NCBI GenBank assembly: GCA_947450865.1
Contig: CANFWR010000002.1
Location: 1-48,495 of the forward strand
DNA length: 48,495 nucleotides
Source: Cytophagaceae bacterium
GTDB lineage: Bacteria; Bacteroidota; Bacteroidia; Cytophagales; Spirosomataceae
Direction: 5' to 3'
A program made the position numbers and the translations under genes. This document shows, in pieces, positions 1 to 8,100 of this stretch (positions are counted from its first letter, which is position 1; each line of letters begins with the position of its first letter). The notes below the pieces were generated by a model. The model ran no database searches, was not told where the DNA came from, and worked only from the letters and a program-made list of their open reading frames with translations.

Positions 1-2
1 AG

Positions 3-257
3 CGCCATTTGAACTACGCGACTTTCACGAAGATGCCGATCGCGGTTCAAAACCACAAATTAGAGGAGACGATCGAACAAGTAGAAGAAGGCGAGATGCC
101 ACTTCCATCTTACACGTATTTTGGCCTACATAGTAATGCTAAATTATCAGAGGCCGACCGCTCTAAAATCATCAACTGGGCTAAGTCTCAAATGGCGATG
201 CTGAAAGCAACCTATCCGGCGGATAGTTTGAAGATGAAGCCGAGGAAGAAAAGCTAA
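3..257 (+). CDS. Haem-binding domain protein, C-terminal fragment
   Basis: The window cuts the 5' end. The reading frame is open from base 3 and stops at 257, giving about 85 residues. The visible part carries a segment reading KLEETIEQVEEGEMPLPSY followed by a helix with LSEADRSKIINWAK. This resembles the C-terminal half of the Bacteroidota haem-binding domain family (Haem_bd type), where the CxxCH haem motif lies further upstream; here that part is outside the window. Such proteins are usually periplasmic, small cytochrome-like proteins. The TTG at base 9 is not a credible start because homology-like sequence is already under way. The TAA stop lies inside the first unit of a hairpin-repeat array that begins at about 251. 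Function beyond haem binding cannot be judged. Confidence 0.6.
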   Translation, partial: RHLNYATFTKMPIAVQNHKLEETIEQVEEGEMPLPSYTYFGLHSNAKLSEADRSKIINWAKSQMAMLKATYPADSLKMKPRKKS

Positions 258-320
258 GCGCTGCTGCGCAGCGCAGGCAAAGAGTCGCCTGCGGCTTAGT
301 CATCGCTTCGCGATTTAGTC
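251..320 (-). repeat. GACTAA/triloop hairpin array R1
   Basis: Read on the minus strand, GACTAA-type heptamers alternate with short self-complementary units: TCGC-GAA-GCGA, then GACTAAG, then a CCGCAGG-type unit, then a degenerate CTGCGCAGCAG unit ending at CGCTTAG. The array covers the stop codon of the haem-binding gene at 255-257. It is related in spacer and hairpin design to arrays at 605-717, 2628-2703 and 33449-33552, and its first unit is identical to that of 33449. Its orientation is opposite to those three, as expected because its adjacent gene is on the plus strand. Confidence 0.75.
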
Positions 321-342
321 TTATATGCCCACTAGGGCCCCT

Positions 343-421
343 GAGGGCACTATTGTGTGAAATAAAGCGCGAGGTATGCAGAGGGCTTTTCAGGTATTGA
401 CAGATTTTGTCAATACCTGAA
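343..421 (+). repeat. Composite 3' element, copy A (linker plus TATTGACA hairpin)
   Basis: A conserved block contains GGCACTATT, GTGAAATAA, CGAGGTA and CAGAGGGC, and ends in a hairpin TTCAGGTATTGACA (389-402), five-base loop GATTT, TGTCAATACCTGAA (408-421). This is the longest perfect stem of the five copies, at 14 bp. There is no T-run after the stem, so it is not a typical rho-independent terminator. It lies in sense orientation downstream of the plus-strand haem-binding gene and its array R1. Bases 422-511 between this copy and the next contain nothing I recognise. Confidence 0.8.
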
Positions 422-511
422 TTTGTTTTTAGGGTAAAATTTAATGTACAAAAGCGCTCGACCCCATTCCAAAACCACAGATTACCTAAACAAAAAAAGT
501 CGACTTTCGCA

Positions 512-586
512 TATTGACACAATCTGTCAATACCTGAAAATCGACTTTTATACTTTGCAAGTTATTTCAACTAAAAGTGCCAATAA
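512..586 (-). repeat. Composite 3' element, copy A' (diverged)
   Basis: TATTGACA (512-519), loop CAATC, TGTCAATA (525-532) is followed by CCTGAAAA and a diverged linker that keeps TTATTTCA and GTGCCAATAA. It is inverted relative to copy A and in sense orientation for the minus-strand alcohol dehydrogenase, whose stop lies beyond array R2. The linker differs more from the other copies than they do from each other, so this is probably an older copy. Confidence 0.65.
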
Positions 587-604
587 GCGCCATAAAAGAC
601 TATT

Positions 605-717
605 CGACTAACCGAAGTTTACTAAATCGCGCAGCGATGACTAAGTCCGCAAGACGACTAAGCGACGCAGTCGCGACTAAGGCGCATAGCGCCGAGTCGA
701 CTAGTCGCGCAGCGACT
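605..717 (+). repeat. GACTAA/triloop hairpin array R2
   Basis: About six units of GACTAA(G/A) separate mini-hairpins with different but complementary stems: TCGC-GCA-GCGA, GCGAC-GCA-GTCGC, GGCGC-ATA-GCGCC and GTCGC-GCA-GCGAC, plus weaker units. The last GACTAG supplies the antisense TAG stop of the alcohol dehydrogenase at 701-703, and the last hairpin encodes that protein's final residues SLRD. The region 258-700 contains no other gene. Confidence 0.8.
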
Positions 718-1750
718 TCATATCAATCACAAAGCGGTACTTCACATCTGACTTAATCACGCGCTCGTAAGCCTCATTGACATCTTTCATATCGATCATT
801 TCGACATCTGAAAGAATATTATGTTCTGCGCAATAGTTTAGCATTTCTTGTGTTTCCTCGATGCCACCGATCATGGATCCGATGATGGAACGTCTTTTGG
901 AAATCAACGTAGCCGCGTAAACCTGAGCCGCCTCTGGAGGAATTCCCACCAAAAGCATCTTGCCTTCGACCTTCAAAAGGCCCAAAAACTTATTCAAATC
1001 ATGTGACGCAGCCACGGTGTTTAAGATAAAGTCAAACGAACCCTTCAACGAATCCATCGTAGCAGGATCCGTCGATAAGGCGAAGTGGTGAGCGCCTAGG
1101 GCTTTGGCATCCTGCTCCTTCGATGGTGACGTACTCAACATGGTCACTTCCGCGCCAAAAGAAGCCGCAAATTTCACCGCCATGTGGCCTAAACCACCTA
1201 ACCCTAACACCGCCACTTTGTGACCCTTACCCACCCCAGCATAGCGCAAAGGTGAATATGTCGTGATGCCGGCGCACAAAAGAGGAGCAACGCGCTCAAG
1301 CTCTTTGGTAAACGGAATATGCAACGTATACGCTTCGTCGATGACATAAGTCGAGGAATATCCGCCAAAAGTCTGCGTCACCCCATCGCGGTAATAGCCA
1401 TTATAGGTAGGCGTCATCTCCTCGTCGCAGTATTGCTCCTGGCCTTTTTTACACGATGGACATTCGCGACATGAGTCCACAAAAACACCCACACCAGCCA
1501 AATCGCCCACTTTAAACTTCGTTACTTCAGCTCCCACTTCCGTGATCGTACCCACAATTTCGTGACCTGGAACAATGGGATACACAGACGGCCCCCACTC
1601 GGAGCGCACCATGTGAATATCTGAGTGACAAACCCCGCAATAGAGGATGTCAATTTTTACGTCTTTGGGACCTACATCGCGTCTTTCAAAATCAATCGGC
1701 GCAATGGGCGCCTGCGGATTTACCGCGCCATATCCGTGTACTTTTATCAT
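701..1750 (-). CDS. Zinc-dependent NAD(P) alcohol dehydrogenase, YahK/CAD type
   Basis: At 349 residues this is a full-length medium-chain alcohol dehydrogenase that interconverts alcohols and aldehydes with NAD(P)H in the cytoplasm. Catalytic zinc ligands are visible as C41 (GVCHSD), H63-E64 (PGHE) and C159 (LLCAG). The structural zinc loop has C94, C97, C100 and C108. The nucleotide-binding glycines are GLGGLG at 183-188. The overall pattern matches the cinnamyl-alcohol/YahK aldehyde reductase subfamily, which usually prefers NADPH, but the substrate is not certain. It is monocistronic and divergent from the antitoxin/toxin pair. Its last codons and stop are formed by the GACTAA hairpin array, which may have replaced the original C-terminal tail. 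Confidence 0.9.
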   Translation of the reverse strand: MIKVHGYGAVNPQAPIAPIDFERRDVGPKDVKIDILYCGVCHSDIHMVRSEWGPSVYPIVPGHEIVGTITEVGAEVTKFKVGDLAGVGVFVDSCRECPSCKKGQEQYCDEEMTPTYNGYYRDGVTQTFGGYSSTYVIDEAYTLHIPFTKELERVAPLLCAGITTYSPLRYAGVGKGHKVAVLGLGGLGHMAVKFAASFGAEVTMLSTSPSKEQDAKALGAHHFALSTDPATMDSLKGSFDFILNTVAASHDLNKFLGLLKVEGKMLLVGIPPEAAQVYAATLISKRRSIIGSMIGGIEETQEMLNYCAEHNILSDVEMIDMKDVNEAYERVIKSDVKYRFVIDMKSLRD

Positions 1751-1833
1751 AGTTTCGTTTTTTATTTATCAGGTAAATATAAATGAATATTAGTAGAAAT
1801 AACTATATTACACGTATGATTATAATCACAAAC

Positions 1834-1841
1834 ACACGTGT
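1834..1841. promoter_or_regulatory. Possible toxin-antitoxin operator (ACACGTGT palindrome)
   Basis: A perfect 8-bp palindrome lies 3 bp before the antitoxin ATG. A partly matching TACACGTA lies at 1810-1817, about two helical turns upstream. Antitoxins with N-terminal DNA-binding segments often repress their own promoter at such paired sites, and this intergenic region also serves the divergent dehydrogenase gene. This is inference from position and symmetry only. Confidence 0.3.
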
Positions 1842-1844
1842 ATC

Positions 1845-2093
1845 ATGACAACTAAGCTCACACTTACCATAGAAGAGTCCGTAATTGATTCTGCCAAAGC
1901 TTATGCAAGAGAACAAGGCAGAAGTCTTTCAGACGTAGTGGAAAATTATTTGAAAATTTTAGCCGCTAAAGGTCCCATGGAGGACGCTCTTTCTCCTAAA
2001 GTGTTACAACTAAGAGGGTCGATCAAATTACCCGCGGATTTTGATTACAAATCAGAATTAGGAAATGCCATCGCTGAAAAATACGCCAAATGA
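1845..2093 (+). CDS. Antitoxin, DUF6364-like ribbon-helix-helix type
   Basis: This 82-residue protein begins TTKLTLTIEESVIDSAKAYA, followed by EQGRSLSDVVENYLK. This beta-strand plus two-helix pattern is typical of DUF6364 and ribbon-helix-helix antitoxins. The C-terminal part (about 45-82) is low in secondary-structure clues and probably wraps the toxin. Its TGA stop overlaps the toxin ATG by four bases (ATGA), so the two are translationally coupled. It probably neutralises the PIN protein and represses the operon. Start choice: the ATG at 1845 gives the expected N-terminal strand directly. Confidence 0.8.
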   Translation: MTTKLTLTIEESVIDSAKAYAREQGRSLSDVVENYLKILAAKGPMEDALSPKVLQLRGSIKLPADFDYKSELGNAIAEKYAK

Positions 2094-2518
2094 TCCCACA
2101 ATTTTATATTGATACGAACGTATTAATCGACTTTCTGGCTGATCGTAAGCCTTTTTCAGAATCGGCAACAACGTTATTCGACTTAGCTGTTAAGAAGAAA
2201 ATCAAACTTTATATTTCAGCCATATCCTATAACAACATCTACTATATTTTACAACGGGAAAACAAATCACACAAAAAGACAATTGCTTTATTAGAATTAC
2301 TATCAGAAGATTGCCAAATTTTAGATGCAACAAAGACCATTTTGCAAAGTGCTTTGCGATCTGATTTTAAAGATTTTGAAGATGCTATACAATATTATTC
2401 TGCCAAAGGTTATGTAGGAATTAATGCCATTGTAACACGAAATCCGAAAGACTTTGCTGTTAAAGATCTTGCCATTCTTAGTCCGGATGAAGCTTTATCA
2501 TTTGCGGCAATACAATAA
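2090..2518 (+). CDS. PIN-domain toxin (VapC-like ribonuclease)
   Basis: This 142-residue protein fits a single PIN domain. Acidic residues typical of the metal-dependent nuclease centre are visible: D8 in the opening strand (YIDTNVLIDFL), D95/D98 in KDFEDAIQYYSA, and D121 in the late TRNPKDF motif. PIN toxins cleave tRNA or rRNA and are held inactive by the partner encoded just upstream, with which this gene overlaps by four bases. No truncation is seen. The RNA target cannot be inferred. The base composition is more AT-rich than the neighbouring dehydrogenase, which fits horizontal acquisition of the module. Confidence 0.85.
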   Translation: MIPQFYIDTNVLIDFLADRKPFSESATTLFDLAVKKKIKLYISAISYNNIYYILQRENKSHKKTIALLELLSEDCQILDATKTILQSALRSDFKDFEDAIQYYSAKGYVGINAIVTRNPKDFAVKDLAILSPDEALSFAAIQ

Positions 2519-2532
2519 TTCCACTTTTGGAC

Positions 2533-2607
2533 TATTGACACTTTCTGTCAATACCTGAAAAGCCCGCTGCCTACCTCGACGTTTATTTCACGTAATAGTG
2601 CCATTGG
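2533..2607 (-). repeat. Composite 3' element, copy B
   Basis: TATTGACA (2533-2540), loop CTTTC, TGTCAATA (2546-2553) is followed by CCTGAAAAGCCCGCTG, TACCTCGACGTTTATTTCA and AATAGTGCCATTGG. It lies between the convergent PIN toxin gene and the 84-residue gene, with its array R3 on the side of the latter. Confidence 0.8.
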
Positions 2608-2627
2608 AGACCCTAATGACCCTTTCA

Positions 2628-2703
2628 ACTAAGTCCGAAGGACGACTAAGCGGCTCCGCTGCGACTAAGCCACGAAGTGGCGACTAAGGCGCAACGCGCC
2701 GAC
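2628..2703 (+). repeat. GACTAA/triloop hairpin array R3
   Basis: Four units are visible: ACTAAG TCC-GAA-GGA, GACTAAG with GCGGC-TCC-GCTGC (one G-T pair), GACTAAG CCAC-GAA-GTGG, and GACTAAG GCGC-AAC-GCGC. It ends a dozen bases before the terminator of the minus-strand gene. Confidence 0.78.
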
Positions 2704-2717
2704 CGCCGCCCCCAACT

Positions 2718-2749
2718 AAAAAACCCTTCAGCCAGCAGCCAAAGGGTTT
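2718..2749 (-). terminator. Rho-independent terminator of the giant-protein/84-aa region
   Basis: On the minus strand AAACCCTT, a 13-base loop and AAGGGTTT are followed by a run of T, ending at 2718. It lies 20 bases beyond the stop of the 84-residue gene and would also stop read-through from the ompA-like gene. Confidence 0.8.
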
Positions 2750-2768
2750 CAAAACTCCGTGTTCTAAA

Positions 2769-3023
2769 TTATCGTATGACTTCGAACTCTGCGAGATCAA
2801 AAAAGATCTCTTCCGAAGCCTCAAAGCGAGACCATCGCTGATTAAATGCATCAATGGTCTCCGCACCACCTAAAAGCGAAACCGACTCTCCCGTCTTTAA
2901 AGAAAGCGTAATAGAAATAGATCCTTTCTTCTCGACTACGTCGAAGCGCTGAAGATTCGCACGATTAACAAACTTAAACGTGCAACCGTTATCCGTACAG
3001 TATTTTAATCGTATTGATTTCAT
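2769..3023 (-). CDS. Hypothetical protein, 84 aa
   Basis: I do not recognise a family. The protein begins MKSIRLKYCTDNGCTFKF and contains alternating strand-like segments (SISITLSLKTGESVSLLGG), an acidic C-terminus and no signal peptide or membrane segment, so it is probably a small cytoplasmic beta-rich protein. It is supported as a gene by a -7 box TAGTTTTG 19 bases before its ATG, a clean terminator 20 bases after its stop and lack of overlap with other genes. It follows the ompA-like gene by 91 bases on the same strand, but the separate promoter suggests independent expression. Confidence 0.65.
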   Translation of the reverse strand: MKSIRLKYCTDNGCTFKFVNRANLQRFDVVEKKGSISITLSLKTGESVSLLGGAETIDAFNQRWSRFEASEEIFFDLAEFEVIR

Positions 3024-3042
3024 CTACAAGAGAAATAACAAT

Positions 3043-3050
3043 CAAAACTA
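3043..3050 (-). promoter_or_regulatory. Bacteroidota -7 box (TAGTTTTG) for the 84-aa gene
   Basis: The minus strand reads TAGTTTTG, matching TAnnTTTG. It ends 19 bases before the ATG at 3023, so the expected leader is short. A convincing -33 TTTG at the usual distance is not obvious. Confidence 0.45.
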
Positions 3051-3114
3051 CACTACCGCAAAATCAATCTATGTCAAAAATCCCGCCAAGCACAGTTTTT
3101 GGACTAAATAAATC

Positions 3115-4275
3115 TTATTTCCAAATATGTACCTCTACACGGCGATTCAACTGCAGATCCGTCTTCGAAGCCGGCACTAACTCAGAGAATGCCTCGCCTT
3201 TAAAGCGATCCGAATTAACACCGCGTTGCATCAAGTAACGGCGAACGGACGCCACACGACGCTTAGCTAAACCATCATTATACCGTTCCGTTTGACGGTA
3301 ATCAGTGTGACCCTGTAACACCACATTCACAGACGGATATTCCTTCAACAACTCAATAATGCGATCCAATTTACGCGCGTTCATAGGCCCTATCCACGAC
3401 TTATCCGTGCGGAAATATACCACGGTATCGAAAAGCGAATCGAGATTCACCTCGCGACGCGGCTCAACAGCAGCAACTACAGGCGCAGGAGCAGCAGCCA
3501 CCGGAGGACAACCCTTCAACTCTTTCAAACCAGCGACCACTGGACAATCATCCAGCGCATCGATCACCCCATCGCCATCTTTATCAGACGGACAACCTTT
3601 GTTTTCGCGCACCCCTTTCACCGTAGGGCAATCATCCTCAGAATCTAATATACCATCGCCATCGGTATCTAATGGAGCCGCCACCACTTCAGGCTCAGGC
3701 GTAACAATCCGCTCATGACCCCACTCAAACACTAGACCTAAAGTGGTGCTAAAATTCGTCCCTCTATGATTCAATGGATCTAATTTACCTGACACAAAAA
3801 ACGGGAATCCCACCTGCGTGATACCGCGCAAAAGCCAGTGTTCCGCCACCTTATAGTCCACACCTGCGGCTATGGATCCGGCGAAATCTACATCGCGGTA
3901 GGTTTGGTTATAATTATTATCGAAAACAGCATCCCCCGCAAACTGCCCGAACGGTTTCAGGCGAAACTTATCCCTATCGCGAAGGTAATAGCGAAGACCT
4001 ACACCCGCGGAAGCATAGCGATCACGCGACCCATTGAGACCGAATAATAAAGTCCCAAAAACGTCCACATTCGGTTTCGTTTCGCGGGCATATTGCAACC
4101 CTAATTCGGTATAATTAACTAAGAAATCACGGCGCGATGGTAACTCCTGCATCCAGCGATTCGTGCCCCCTAAAAGAAGCGACATGCTGTGGCGCGGGGT
4201 GTATTTGATGTCTTCCACGGTGCTCTGTTGGGCAAAAGCAGAAAAACTGAAAAACAAAAACAAAAGCTTCTTCAT
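3115..4275 (-). CDS. OmpA-family outer membrane protein with thrombospondin type 3 repeats
   Basis: This 386-residue protein has a signal peptide (1-15, ending AFAQ), a membrane beta-barrel-like region (about 20-195), two calcium-binding thrombospondin type 3 repeats (DTDGDGILDSEDDCP and DKDGDGVIDALDDCP, about 200-260), a short Pro/Ala linker, and an OmpA C-terminal peptidoglycan-binding domain (about 275-386) with the GHTDYRQTERYNDGLAKRR signature around D325. It should link the outer membrane to peptidoglycan. Its ATG overlaps the PorP/SprF stop in a TAATG at 4273-4277, so the genes are co-translated. OmpA proteins commonly accompany PorP/SprF and T9SS type B cargo genes, and anchoring or exporting the giant surface protein is the likely role. 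Confidence 0.9.
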   Translation of the reverse strand: MKKLLFLFFSFSAFAQQSTVEDIKYTPRHSMSLLLGGTNRWMQELPSRRDFLVNYTELGLQYARETKPNVDVFGTLLFGLNGSRDRYASAGVGLRYYLRDRDKFRLKPFGQFAGDAVFDNNYNQTYRDVDFAGSIAAGVDYKVAEHWLLRGITQVGFPFFVSGKLDPLNHRGTNFSTTLGLVFEWGHERIVTPEPEVVAAPLDTDGDGILDSEDDCPTVKGVRENKGCPSDKDGDGVIDALDDCPVVAGLKELKGCPPVAAAPAPVVAAVEPRREVNLDSLFDTVVYFRTDKSWIGPMNARKLDRIIELLKEYPSVNVVLQGHTDYRQTERYNDGLAKRRVASVRRYLMQRGVNSDRFKGEAFSELVPASKTDLQLNRRVEVHIWK

Positions 4276-5168
4276 TATTTCGGACGATTTAAAATAGACA
4301 GGCGAATCGCGATTTCGTGCGTCTGGTTACTCACTTTGCTTAGGCCGGAAATGGGCATTTCGTAGATGTAGCCGAGGTAGATTTTGGGGTTTGCTTGCAT
4401 CCCAAAACGAAGGCCATAACTATCCTTATGTCGATAGGCCAAACCCGCATCAAACGCCTTTCCTACCCGAGCCATCAGATTCACGTCCCAGCTGAGTGGA
4501 ACGTCCTGCGCGGCACGCGCCATAAACGAGGGCGAAAACGATAACTGATCATTCACGCGCACCGTGGTTCCGGAATTAATATACAAATACGTCACGTCCT
4601 TGTAGGCTCCAGAAAATCCGCCAAAATCATAGCTCAACACCCGCGGCATCGATAAACTCGCGAAGAATCCGCCCTTATGATTAAAGCGCACGCCCCAACC
4701 CGTGTTTCCTTTTAATCCTGAGCCTTTATTTGTGGCTAATATCGGATCATTGGGGTCCACTACTTGGATGCCGTCATAGTCCAAATAAACGCTCGATACA
4801 CCCAAGCGAATCCCGCCAGCCATGCTCCACTCCGGATTAAACTGCACGTGGTAGGCTAAATCCCCCGCCATCGTTGAGATGCGCAAAGGTCCCGCCTGAT
4901 CTGCGAGCAATAAGAAGCCTCCGCCTATTTTGGGTTTGTATTGAAAGTTCGCCGTTAAGGCCAACGTCCGCGGCGCTCCCTGAATCCCTAACCATTGCTG
5001 GCGGTCCATCACCACGATTTCGCCGCGGTGCCCGTCCTCCATCGTTCCTGCGTATGCGGGCGACGAGATGATCGGATTAATGCGGTACATCGAATACATG
5101 GTTTCAATCTGCGCAAACGAACGCAAACTAACCAGCAAAAACATCAATAATATATAACTCTTTTTCAT
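4275..5168 (-). CDS. PorP/SprF family type IX secretion outer membrane protein
   Basis: The protein has 297 residues: a signal peptide (about 1-19, SFAQ), then the family N-terminal signature YSMYRINPIISSPAYAGTM, then amphipathic beta-strands to the end (IYLGYIYEMP, HEIAIRLSIL), consistent with an outer-membrane barrel. In Flavobacterium johnsoniae the homologue SprF is needed for secretion of the giant adhesin SprB. Genes of this family typically sit directly after the type B cargo they serve, exactly as here. Its ATG shares a base with the giant gene's TAA (TAATG at 5166-5170), so both proteins are probably made in coordinated amounts. Confidence 0.92.
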   Translation of the reverse strand: MKKSYILLMFLLVSLRSFAQIETMYSMYRINPIISSPAYAGTMEDGHRGEIVVMDRQQWLGIQGAPRTLALTANFQYKPKIGGGFLLLADQAGPLRISTMAGDLAYHVQFNPEWSMAGGIRLGVSSVYLDYDGIQVVDPNDPILATNKGSGLKGNTGWGVRFNHKGGFFASLSMPRVLSYDFGGFSGAYKDVTYLYINSGTTVRVNDQLSFSPSFMARAAQDVPLSWDVNLMARVGKAFDAGLAYRHKDSYGLRFGMQANPKIYLGYIYEMPISGLSKVSNQTHEIAIRLSILNRPK

Positions 5169-8100
5169 TATTTCGAAGATCTATCTAAGTACACATAATT
5201 GCCTAGGTTTGGTCTAGCACCAAAGAAGTCAAGGATGTAATAATACGTTCCATCCGGCAGCTGACTGTCTGTCGCAAGCGCCCCAAAAGCACTGTCTGTT
5301 TGACCTGACCAGTTGTTTTGGTAATTACCCGTCGAGAACACGATGTTACCCCAACGGTTGTAAATCGTCAAGCGGTTTTCGATGTTCAATGCCGGCAAGC
5401 CACGGAAAATCAAGGTGTCATTTTTACCGTCCCCATTAGGCGTGATGGCCTGAGGCGCGATCATATCCGGCACCGGTAAAACGGTAATGTGCAAGGTCGC
5501 TTTCGTGCAAATTCCATCTGCGCTGCACACCGAGTAAATGATGTCCACCGGTCCTACATAACCCGCCGCTGGTGTGAACGTATACGCTCCCGAAGGACTT
5601 AAGCTAAAGCTTCCTTTCGCCGGATCCACATTCGTCACCGCCGTCGCTGTCAAGGCGCTACCCGTCGAACTCTTGTCGTTTCCTAACACGTTTCCGCTCA
5701 CTAAACCGCCCTGCGTCGTCGCAAAGTCATCTGAGGCCAGCAAGTTTTTCGATGCCGAGGCTCCCACCGTGTAGTACACTTTCGCGGTCTTGCAAAGTGC
5801 CGGCGTGCTGTTGTCGCAGATCGTGTAGGTTAACACGTCTGTTCCCACAAATCCTGGCTTAGGCGTGTACGTGATCGTTCCGTCCGCATTGACTTTCGCG
5901 GTGCCGTTAAGCGGTGCGTTAGTGATTGCCAAAGTACTATAAACCAGCACTCCTCCCACATTCGCCGCCTGGTCATTCGCTAACACATTCGTCGTCACAG
6001 GAGATCCTGCTGCCACAGAAACCACGTCCGCATTGGCGATTGGTGGATTCGTGATCGCGTTCGGATCGCTCACCGTGATGACTAATGGAACGAGAGGACA
6101 GTTGGTCGTTTGGGCTTTGGCACAAACCGGAACCAAATACTCATACGTTCCCGGCGTCGTCGAACTAAAGCGATACGTTCCATCCGGATTCATTTGTAGA
6201 CTCGCGCCGCTGATTGAAGCCGGCTGACCATACGTCGATCCCGCTGGCACCACGTCATTCGTCGCCGCGCTACCATTCACCGGAATCCCAATCAAGGTCG
6301 CGTTAAAGTCAGGCGTGATCACTGGCGCCGGATTCACGACTAAGTGAAGCGTCGCTTTCGCACACACATTACTCGCAGAACAAACGGTGTAAACCACATC
6401 CACCGGACCAGAGAAGCCTGGCGCTGGCGTGAATACATAGGTTCCGTCCGCATTAAATACGAGCGTTCCTTCGGCCGCAGAAACCCCACTGACAATCGTC
6501 GCGGTTAAGGTCTCGCCCGCCGTATTTCCATCATTCGCTACGACAGATCCGCTAGCAGGAGATCCCGCTGGCGTGCTGTTATAATCGTCCGTCGCAAAGG
6601 TCTTCGCTGGTTCTGCAACCGGCTGAATCGTATACACGACTTTCGCCGTCGAGCAAAGTGCCGGTGTCGAATTATCACAGATTTTATACGTGATTTCATC
6701 CACTCCGGTGAAGCCTGCTTTTGGCGTATACGTTATCGTTCCATCCGAATTCACCACGGCCGCTCCGTTCGCTCCGTTGGTTACGATTGCCAAACTCGCT
6801 AGATTCAGACTCGCCGCTGGATTCGCCGCTTTATCATTTGCCAAAACTTTCGTCGTCACAGATGATCCCGCATTCACCGTCGTCACATCCGTATTAGCAA
6901 CCGGACTGTTGCTATCTTTTAACGGATCGCTAACCGTAATTACGAGTGGAACCGTAGGGCAGTTCGTCGTTTGACCCGCAGGACAAGCTGGAACTAGGTA
7001 CGTGTAAACACCCGGAATCGTCGCTGTGAAGCTGTAGGTTCCGTTCGCATTGACCGTAATCGTCGCACCCGATTGTTGCGCTGGCTGACCATAAGTCGCA
7101 CCTGGCGCATCGTTCGTCGACACATTACCGCTCACCGGCACATTGATGTTCGTCGCATCGATGTCTGGATTAGTGGTAGGTGCTGTATAAGGAATGGTCG
7201 GATCCGTTACTGTTATCACCAAAGTCTCCGTAGGACAATTGCTCGTCTGACCCGGTGCACATACTGGTATCGTATACGTATACGTTCCTGCAGCTGTGGC
7301 TGTGAAGCTATACGTTCCGTCTGGATTTACGGTAATCGTCGCACCTGTTTGTTGCGCTGGTTGACCGTAGGTAGAACCTGCTGGGTTTGTATCGTTCGTT
7401 GCTACATTTCCAGTTTTCGCTGTGTTTATGGTCGTCGCTGCCACGTCATTTGTGACTTGCGGCGCGGTTACTGTTATCGCCAAAGTTTGCGTAGGACAAT
7501 CAACCGTCTGACCCGGTGCACACACTGGAATCGTGTACGTATACGTTCCTGCAGCTGTCGCTGTGAAGCTGTAAGTTCCGTCCGCGTTCACCGTGATCGT
7601 CGCACCGGTTTGTTGCGCTGGTTGACCGTAGGTAGAACCCGCAGGGTTCGTTTCATTCGTAGAAATGTTACCTGTTTTAGCCACATTCGCAAGAGCCGTC
7701 GCCGTGTCATCAACGACTTGCGGCGCCGTCACCGTAATCACCAAGGTTTCCGTAGGACAATTGCTCGTCTGACCCGGTGCACACACTGGAATCGTATACG
7801 TGTAAGTTCCGGCAGCAGTTGCTGTGAACGTGTACGTTCCGCTAGGTCCCACCAAAATGGTAGCACCTGTTATTGCAGCTGGTTGACCGTACGTAGAACC
7901 GGTAGGAATCACGTCGTTCGTAGCTACATTTCCTGACTTAGGCACGTTCGCGAAAGCCGTAGCCGTGTCGTTCACTGGTGTCGGTTCCGTCACCGTAATC
8001 ACCAACGTCTCCGTAGGACAATTGCTCGTCTGACCCGGTGCACACACTGGGATTGTGTAGGTATATGTTCCGGCAGCTGTTGCTGTGAAACTATACGTTC

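Noticed and set aside
395-415. TTGACA in the dispersed hairpins as a sigma-70 -35 box
   Set aside because: It is part of an invariant palindrome, and Bacteroidota primary sigma factors use TTTG/TAnnTTTG elements. No -10 lies at the right distance in any copy.
181-522. 113-residue minus-strand open frame
   Set aside because: It runs through array R1 and copy A of the composite repeat and has no coding character; the frame is open only because of the repeat.
258-700. tRNA or rRNA genes in the gene-free stretches (258-700, 33162-33547, 46928-47404)
   Set aside because: No cloverleaf-like sequence, T-loop GTTCGANNC or rRNA-like sequence was seen. These stretches are accounted for by repeats, a small transcript unit and oriC.
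251-717. Reading the GACTAA arrays as a CRISPR array
   Set aside because: The conserved unit is only 7 bases and the intervening segments are 9-13 bases and self-complementary, far too short for spacers. No cas genes are present.
2684-2869. 61-residue minus-strand open frame
   Set aside because: It crosses the terminator at 2718-2749 and overlaps the better-supported 84-residue gene.
7073-7936. 287-residue plus-strand frame rich in Arg, Cys and Thr
   Set aside because: It is antisense to the 261-bp repeats, whose period is a multiple of three, so any open antisense frame is repeated. The composition is implausible for a protein.
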